Source: Suillus spraguei | Taxonomy: Eukaryota; Basidiomycota; Agaricomycetes; Boletales; Suillaceae | DNA: 64,000 bases | Direction: 5' to 3' | NCBI GenBank assembly: GCA_016800925.1 | Contig: JABCPU010000097.1 | Span: forward strand, 1-64,000 | Shown here: in pieces, positions 57,513-64,000 of the stretch | How the letters are laid out: the number at the start of each line of letters is the position of its first letter | Numbering within the stretch: position 1 is the stretch's first letter | Made by a program: the position numbers and the translations under genes | The notes under the pieces: generated by a model | The model's database searches: none | The model's input: the letters and a program-made list of their open reading frames with translations, nothing else | Told to the model about the DNA's origin: nothing

Positions 57513-58850
57513 ATGATCACGTCCTCGCGTTTTTATCTTGTCCTGTCTGTGATTTCAACTGGTCTCGTCATGGCGGTACAAGTGCATCCACGGCACCTGC
57601 CAGTTTCTCGCAATGTCATTTCGACTGCAACCTGCCTTGATGGATACTCATGGATGAACGACGGTCAAGGCGAGTCGCCTTGCCTTACAGTCGCTCGTGT
57701 AGAGGCTGCATGTTCTGAGGATAGCATGTGGTTTTTTTTGCTTTCTCGCCGGTAAACTCATGTGCGCACTCCAAGATTACATCCAACCAGCCCTGATTCC
57801 TGGCTATTCGTACTCCTTGCCAAACGCTACCAGCGGAAATCAATGTTATTGGTAAGTGGGAGTAACAGCTCAGTCTCAGATTGTTCTGATATTGGAGTAG
57901 TTCTTGGTCGTCCTACAATCTCATGATGGCCTGCAGTCTATGTCAAGGAGCTAATTCTACCTGGCAGCAAGTCATACATCTCGTGCTCCCTAGGAAACAT
58001 TAATGATCACATAAAATAGATGGCCTGAATGGGCGTCCGGATGCACCAACCTATCATGGACAGAGCAGTTTGTTCATGTTTCATGATTTGTTGAGTTGCG
58101 CTCACAATATCTCACAGATATTTCCCTTCTGGATATGTGCTTTCTGGAGATGCGTCCATACCTGCTTGGGCTGCTACTAATCGTGAGTTTGTTCTGTCTT
58201 CCGAATGTATAATGCTAACTGACAGGTATTTTAGCAACAACATGGACATATGAGACTTTCAATATCCTAGATGCAAACAATACTTACCAAACGAGTAAGT
58301 TAGGTTGATTAAATCTCTTCACCACTGTTGTTATTCTGGTTTAGATTCTTCCTACATCACCCCAGGCGCCTCGCTGTCATCTAGCGGTTCAGGCTCAAGC
58401 TCATCCAGCACTGCAAGTTCCAGGTCGGATTCAATTAACGTGGGTGCGATAGTCGGTGGCACCATTGGCGCTTTGGCTGCTCTCTCGCTTTTTGCCGTTG
58501 GCGCCTATCTAGTGTACAGACGCCACGTGTACAAGAAAGCAGTTTACGCCACTGTCATCAACCAGCAGCCATTCATAGATAGGAGCAATGGCACAGCAAC
58601 TCGCATGACACATGATCGTTTTCCGTCCGGCTCATCCAACTTTTCTCACTCGTTCGGCTCCCCTGCAGCTGTGCAGTATGGGCAATCCTCGTCTCCGTCG
58701 CAATATGGTGTTGTGTACTCTCCACAGCCCCAGACGGCCTACCTCTCTTTCCCAGGTTCATTTACACCTCCGCTGCGGACGGATACGTCTTTCAACACCA
58801 CACACACCACACACACCAGGCAGCACTCCGATGCCATTCCAATGGTTTGA
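57513..58850 (+). CDS. Single-pass membrane protein with Cys-rich outer domain (family member 4)
   Basis: The same plan as member 2. Signal peptide MITSSRFYLVLSVISTGLVMA, outer domain with CLDGYSWMNDGQGESPCLTVARVEAAC, YIQPALIPGYSYSLPNATSGNQCYW, CSSWSSYNLMMACSLCQ and WPEWASGC. The span is VGAIVGGTIGALAALSLFAVGAYLVYRR near 58440-58525, and the tail ends SDAIPMV. The middle exons and their introns (57840-58300) are almost identical to 53420-53880 in member 2, while the first exon and the tail differ more. That pattern suggests gene conversion or recent recombination of the centre. Both GC-started introns are kept (57967-58019 is the clearer). Intact. Confidence 0.75.
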
Positions 58851-60826
58851 GTAAGGTGTTTATGGTTTTGGATAGGACGCGCAATATTTTGTATGTAATG
58901 TGGACTCTTTATTCCTGGGCCAGTTTTGTCTTTCGCAATCCTACTCATTTTACTATCACGCGCAAAATATAGGCAAAGCGGGGTCACGGAGTTTCTTTGT
59001 GTTCTCCGCGCGTCCTATCGGTGTTTTTGTACATCACATTGTTCCCATCCTCTCGCAAGACAAGAACTTCCGCCGTTATTAAAATACAATGTTTTGATTG
59101 ATCATGTGGACATGCTTCTGGCATTCTTTCAATCTTTCGTTCTCTTCTAGAGATCCATGATTCGAATTTCACACCTACTCCATCCTATTCCAATATTTTC
59201 AGTTTCCAATTCCCCGGACGTGAAGGCGCCAACTTGTAGATCAGAACTAGTCACAGTCTATTGCAAAAGTTTATAGGATAAATCTACAGAAGGCAGTGAT
59301 GCGGTTTTGTCAGACGAGTGGCATAAGGAATCAGGTTACCATATTTGGGTCATATGTACAAGGATTGTCACACCCGTTGATCTTAGCTGCCAATGGTAAA
59401 AACAAGGATCCTCAAGAAACAGCAAAAGCCGCAAAGTCCCAGAGCTTGCACAGTAGAATCAGTCCGCTAGCTTCTCCTTCAACAACTCGAAATACTCAAT
59501 AGCCACGCCTCCGTAATGAACATGGCCAGGTCTCGAACACGGAGGGGCGTGCCGCAGCAGAAGCACGATCAGGAAATTACCTCTTTAGTAGACAAGAGGA
59601 AAGAGCTCTTCTCGCGAGCACTTGCACAATCGGACGTGCTCGTAATGTATTCCGTAGGAAATTTAAAAAATCAAAAATAGTAAATAGTAAATAGCGCGGC
59701 ACGAGGCCCCAGTCGCGGTGTTTCCCATAATAAAGAAGACATGGAAATGACCGCCGTCCCTATCCTATGTATGTAGGGGAAACTGGATCATTACATACGT
59801 CCGTCGAGCGAGTTCTATACACGTAACGGCGCTACGGGGCGGTATATATGGCGACAGAGAAAACTTCGCGTTGGGAAGAACCAGGCTCGCAGACTGAGGA
59901 GGCCGTCGTTATATCGTAGTTTGCGGAGGAGGATCTTTGGGCCGGCTTCCAACCCCGAAGCCACATGTTTGCGCGACGGTGAAAGGGGGTTGGGAGGGAG
60001 GTCGAAGGTGAAGGCGATCGCTTTGGAGATCTAATACATATGCATGAGGCCCCTCGAGTTTGAATGGGAGCCCTGGGAAGAATCAGACTTTTTGTTGTAA
60101 GATCGGAATTTGGGGCGCACAGCAAGTATTGGTCTGTGGCCGATTTTGCCCTCAGATCGGTCTTGTTGCTGTGTCGTCATATAAAACATCGTCATGCCGA
60201 ACGTAATAAATGGGGCCCATCTTCGATTAACGTGTCTGGAACCAAAGAATAATGTTAACCTCCTGCGAGATCGTTGTTTGTCGAGCACCATCCCCTCGAT
60301 TTTTACTCGCGAAGCAGACTCAATTACTTCGCCTAAGAGTCACTCGTCGACGCTGATAAGATCACGCCATCCGCGGAATTGAACGGCACGAGGTTGAAGA
60401 CTGCATTAACGACCTATCGCGATGTAGTCGTAAAGGTAGTGGTAGAATGGGGTAACCTATCAGTACCGACGTCTCAATACAAAGGACATCTAGTAACAAT
60501 CAAGATGTTTCGATGCGTGGATATATAACTTACGTCCAACTTGATTTCACTTGACTCGAGAACGCGTTGCAATACATTTCACCTAGGCATTGCGCAGATA
60601 CAGATAGCTCGAGTTCTTCCTGACTCATATTCGCGCTTAAATAGAGTAGAGTGAATTAATATTGACGAATACGTTAGAAAACAGCGTTGAAAGGACTGTT
60701 AAAAGATGAAATTCTTCTGGGCAGCAATTAAGTCTGTATGTATGGCATGACGACCAATGAGTACGAGGCGGGCAGACCAAAAAAAAACCAACCTAGTTAT
60801 TATACCAGTAGGAACAGATGAGTTGT
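58851..60826. other. Gene-poor stretch of about 2 kb
   Basis: I see no recognisable gene. A 54-codon plus-strand frame at 59516-59680 (MNMARSRTRRGVPQQKHDQE) is the only compact candidate and has no known relative. Features are an AAATAGTAAATAGTAAATAG-like run near 59668-59690 and several overlapping frames around 59832-60382 without motifs. It separates the membrane-protein cluster from the bromodomain gene. Confidence 0.35.
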
Positions 60827-62137
60827 CTAAAGATGCTCGGTAGATGTTGAATTTATGGTTGCTTGCAGGAATTCGGTAACCGTTGGAGGCGCAACTATAC
60901 GCTGTCGATCTGAAGGACCTGTGGAAGCAACTTCACCATCGACATCCATGACGTCTGGGCCCGCGCCCAGCTCTTTCTTGCGTTTCGTCGCCAAAAAATG
61001 CAAGTACGCCAAACTATGCTGTGGTGGTGGTGTCCGAGCGGTATTCATTGGAGGAGCGGCAAACCAGAACAGCTCGTTTGTGTCTGGAGAGCGATCAAAA
61101 TGGTTTACTAACAAATTGTGTAAGCGGATTAGAAAACAACAACAAAAAACACACTCGTTTCGGGGGGAAGCTTGTCGACAATTGGGGGAACAGTCAAATT
61201 TCCTGCTGCGGTCAGCATGGTCCGGTCGCGATTATCCTCGTGCGTGTGAGTCTTGGGAGGACTGTGGGCAATTTCGACTAGTCGGTCCTGTGGCAGAGCG
61301 AATATGTAAGTATAAAAACGGGGATTAAACATCACCACTGTTGAGTGGTCTATTCATGAATACTCGCCTTGCTGACCTCGGACATCCCTAGATCTCCAAA
61401 GCCTTGCCATCTTGGGAGAGTTTTCTCAAGCTGGCGGACGATCGCCTCACTATCCCCGACCCTTTCTTCTGCAGCCACTTGTGCCTTTAGAGGTGTGGAT
61501 TTGGCGGTCTGTGACTCGGAAGTTGGAGGTACAGCGGGCGTTGGAGCTGTTGTCCTCAATTTGGTCGTTGTAGAAGTGGAAGGCTGGACAATAAAGGGCT
61601 GCGGCGGTGCAGCGGGACCCGTTCCGTGTACCTTTTGAGCAGATGAAGGAGGTGGCGAGTGTCGGGGCACAGGAAGAACGCTTCTCTTCTGCCATTCAGT
61701 TTCGAGTACAGTCTAGATAACGTCGGAACGCCTAATCGGTATTGCGCCGCGGATAAGAAGAAGCAAAAAAAAACGTACCTTGAGAGTCTGTGCATCAGTA
61801 GCAATTTGACTATCTGGTTCGTTGTAGAATAACGCGTTCCAAAACACGAGCGACAGATCGGTATACGCGTTGAACGCGTCCTTGTATCTGTTCCGTTCAA
61901 CGTTTGACTTAATGGTGTTGATACATCGGGGCTCGGGTATGACCTATGAAATAGACATGTGCAAGGTTCAGTTCCGCGGAATATTAGAAATACCTCGTAA
62001 TACTCAGGCCACTCTGATCTATCCACGAGATCCATAAACAATTGAGATAATTGACGTTTTCCACGAGCTGGAGTCGTTGCAACTATAATTTCAATGACAT
62101 CCTCTATAGCAGTCTTTTGTGCAGCTGATATTGTCAT
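60827..62137 (-). CDS. Bromodomain protein, chromatin-remodelling type
   Basis: The minus-strand start at 62137 reads MTISAAQKTAIEDVIEIIV, then the bromodomain helices: LSQLFMDLVDRSEWPEYYE, VIPEPRCINTIKSNVERNRYK and DLSLVFWNALFYNEPDSQIAT, which contains the acetyl-lysine Asn (YNEPDSQ). A Pro/Thr/Ala-rich linker, EAIVRQLEKTLPRWQGFGD, RLVEIAHSPPKTHTHED and a C-terminal block HFDRSPDTNELFWFAAPPMN with HSLAYLHFLATKRKKEL complete it. The introns are short; the one near 61300-61360 could start at GTCAGC or at GCGAGT, both in frame. I recall this domain order from basidiomycete bromodomain proteins of RSC/SWI-SNF type; assignment to a given subunit (Rsc58-like) is a guess. About 370 residues. Confidence 0.7.
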
Positions 62138-63104
62138 AATGGATAGAAAGAAAGCGTTGTTTGTAATTGTTTATCAAAAGCCTTGAAAATTAACAAGAGA
62201 CTACAAACGTAATTGATTCCGCCTAAGCCTCGGGCCCTGAAGAAGTTCAACTATGAAGGAACTTGATCTTGTTGCTATCTGCAATCAGAAATGAATTTCC
62301 TGTGCTGCCGCCTCCATGATTCCACTACCGGCGGCTGCGTCATTTCCACTGACTAATAATATAGGAGAATACACCAAATTCAGATTCAAGCATGCATATC
62401 CAGCAAGCTCTTCTTCTATTTCCATCCCACACGAGGAATGCTTCATTTCCTCAAATGCATCTCAATGCACCGGGATCGTCGTTTCACGTATCTCCCACCT
62501 GCGTGGCCAAAGAGAATGTAACTGGAAAGGAAGTCTGTAGGCCATCGTTGTACTATTCAGACAACGAGGCGTACTGAGCTTGGTATTTCCGCTCCGCCGA
62601 GAATCGAGTGGAAGTTGAGATGTTGTTGTTCGAGTTAACGCGTGCCAGTGGGGGAAATAGACCTTAGTTATCATCATCACGGTCCGATAGCCCATTAGAG
62701 TATGTCCAACAATTTCCTTCCCGCAGCGGTAGCCTGTAGTCTTCCCCAACAACACGCGGGCCTCCGAGGCTTCCTGCGAGAACGGTGAGTTTAAGATGAG
62801 CTATCCAAGTTCTCAGATGAGCCAGCCTCAGCCAGCTGTTCGGTCCACGCCTAATTACGATTGCAGAAAATGGCGCAAGCCGCTGGGGTCGAATGCTAAT
62901 TTCTGCCGTAAACAGCTGTTTGTTGCCTGGGCCTTCATAGATTTGAACCTCGTTTTCTTTATGTCTTCGCACCTTTAGGGTTACAACGGATGTACCCAAC
63001 AAATTATATATATATAAGCTTTCCTGTTCACAGAATTGGCGTGAACTTCATCAGACTTCCTCCTCCTCCTCTATACCCTGGCAGCTGCCCCTAACGTCCA
63101 CGCC
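62138..63104. other. Divergent intergenic region
   Basis: Lies between the starts of the bromodomain gene and the zinc-finger gene. A minus-strand frame of 112 codons (62664-63002) and shorter plus-strand frames have no known motifs. A TATATATATATAAG run (63006-63018) about 90 bp before 63105 may be the TATA region of the zinc-finger gene. Confidence 0.4.
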
Positions 63105-64000
63105 ATGATGCAGTGTCCAAGCCCTCTAGTAGTCCACCAGCCCAATTTTCGGCAGCACCATATACAGAGCGCTCAACTCGGTCCATCTCTTTCCCAGTCA
63201 AACACCTCGGATTGGGTCGCAGGCTTCTTAGAAAGATCATCCATCTACGACGCATACGATATACAGAGCGGTAGATGTTCTCTCCAAGATAGCGGCGCAT
63301 CGACAACGTCGGCCCTACGTGCCATGGTCACCGGACCACCTATATCTTTAGATATACCCCCATCTTTAGCTAACTTTCGTACCATCGCCGGCGGCCATAC
63401 CTCATGTGAGTGGTCAGACCCACTGCCTTTATTCTACCAGCAACAACTACACTACCCGTACCCTACATGCGATAAAAGCCCATCGTCATCACATTTTTCT
63501 TCTTCGTCGAACTCTTACTGTATTGAGCTTCCAACATCTTCCAACATGGTTCTTCCACCTCGTTCATCGCCGCCTCTCCCACCTGCCCTGGCATTGCCTG
63601 GACCTTCAACCACCCCTGCAGAGATAACACAATCCATTCGCACTGCGTGCGCCAGCTCTTCCAGGTCCGTGTCCTCACGCAATAACAAGAGTGAAAGTTC
63701 AGGCCCAAGACCACGGGAAAAGAAGCATGCATGCTGGATGTGCGAGAAATCTTTTGATAGGCCCTCCACATTGAGAAAGGTCAATATCATTCTGCCGCTA
63801 TAAATAGCTAGCTCATGTCAAGGGTCCCTGCCTCACAGCATTTGCTCGTACATACAGGAGAAAAAGGTACGCGATAAAAATGCTGTGGTTTTGCAACGCT
63901 AAAACTTGCAATTACAATTATAGCATTTGTGTGCGACACTTGTGGCCGTCGTTTTGGCGTTGCGTCCAATCTTAACCGTCACGTTAAGCGCTGCATTCTT
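63105..64000 (+). CDS. C2H2 zinc-finger transcription factor (5' part)
   Basis: The start at 63105 (MMQCPSPLVVHQPNFRQ) opens a Ser/Pro-rich, low-complexity region of about 210 residues. A basic stretch and two C2H2 fingers follow across two introns: CWMCEKSFDRPSTLRK|HLLVHTGEK and, after the second intron, AFVCDTCGRRFGVASNLNRHVKRC. The TGEK linker is canonical. The first intron splits the first finger (donor at 63779, acceptor CACAG at about 63838). The frame is open when the window ends, so the C terminus is missing. A DNA-binding regulator in the nucleus is expected; targets are unknown. Confidence 0.8.

Noticed and set aside
59516..59680. 54-codon plus-strand frame as a small gene
   Set aside because: No homologue recognised, no clear promoter, and such a short frame is expected by chance in 2 kb; mentioned only in the spacer entry.
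61300..61362. Another GC-AG intron in the bromodomain gene (AAG|GCGAGT)
   Set aside because: A GT donor lies nine bases upstream (GAG|GTCAGC) and is also in frame, so a GC donor is not required here.

Overview
The window looks like nuclear DNA from a mushroom-forming basidiomycete (Agaricomycetes). Genes are split by many introns of about 45-60 nt. NACHT-WD40 genes are expanded, and several basidiomycete-only repeated gene families are present. The housekeeping genes (branched-chain aminotransferase, homoserine O-acetyltransferase, mitochondrial glutamyl-tRNA synthetase, UBR1) read as fungal proteins. I cannot name the species.

Layout. (1) 1-14,900 is repeat- and relic-rich: an LTR-like end, a decayed mobile-element ORF, then an island of about 8.75 kb bounded by inverted repeats of about 0.9 kb (about 1908-2811 and 9716-10658). 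The arms carry many hairpin-forming sites with a shared GTACATAC core. Inside are three decayed members of basidiomycete repeat families and a fragment of importin-beta; outside, to the right, is a fourth decayed family member. (2) 14.9-20 kb holds an intact branched-chain aminotransferase gene and a frameshifted duplicate 3.4 kb away, separated by three tandem tRNA-like (SINE-like) units. (3) 21.6-23.1 kb is a MET2-type homoserine O-acetyltransferase. (4) 23.4-36.3 kb is a head-to-tail array of NACHT-WD40 NLR-type genes: a 3' relic, one complete gene (NLR-A) and one with a frameshifted C terminus (NLR-B). Each of the two large genes has 14 nearly identical 43-residue WD repeats, enough for two seven-bladed propellers. 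(5) 36.3-47.6 kb is a conserved block: a GH71/GH99-like gene on the minus strand, mitochondrial glutamyl-tRNA synthetase on the plus strand, and a large UBR1 N-recognin on the minus strand whose stop lies about 95 bp from that of the synthetase. (6) 48.7-50.1 kb is an unrecognised, possibly broken gene. (7) 50.5-58.9 kb is a cluster of four secreted-domain/single-membrane-span genes: one divergent minus-strand member, two intact plus-strand copies and one pseudogene. The plus-strand copies share two probable GC-AG introns. (8) 60.8-64 kb has a small bromodomain gene and the 5' part of a C2H2 zinc-finger gene that runs off the window.

The two amino-acid biosynthesis genes both carry a Gcn4/CPC1-like heptamer close upstream, so they may share cross-pathway control. 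The NLR array and the membrane-protein cluster both look like recent tandem duplications that include their flanks. Exon boundaries were worked out by reading frames and GT/GC-AG signals by eye and have no transcript support.
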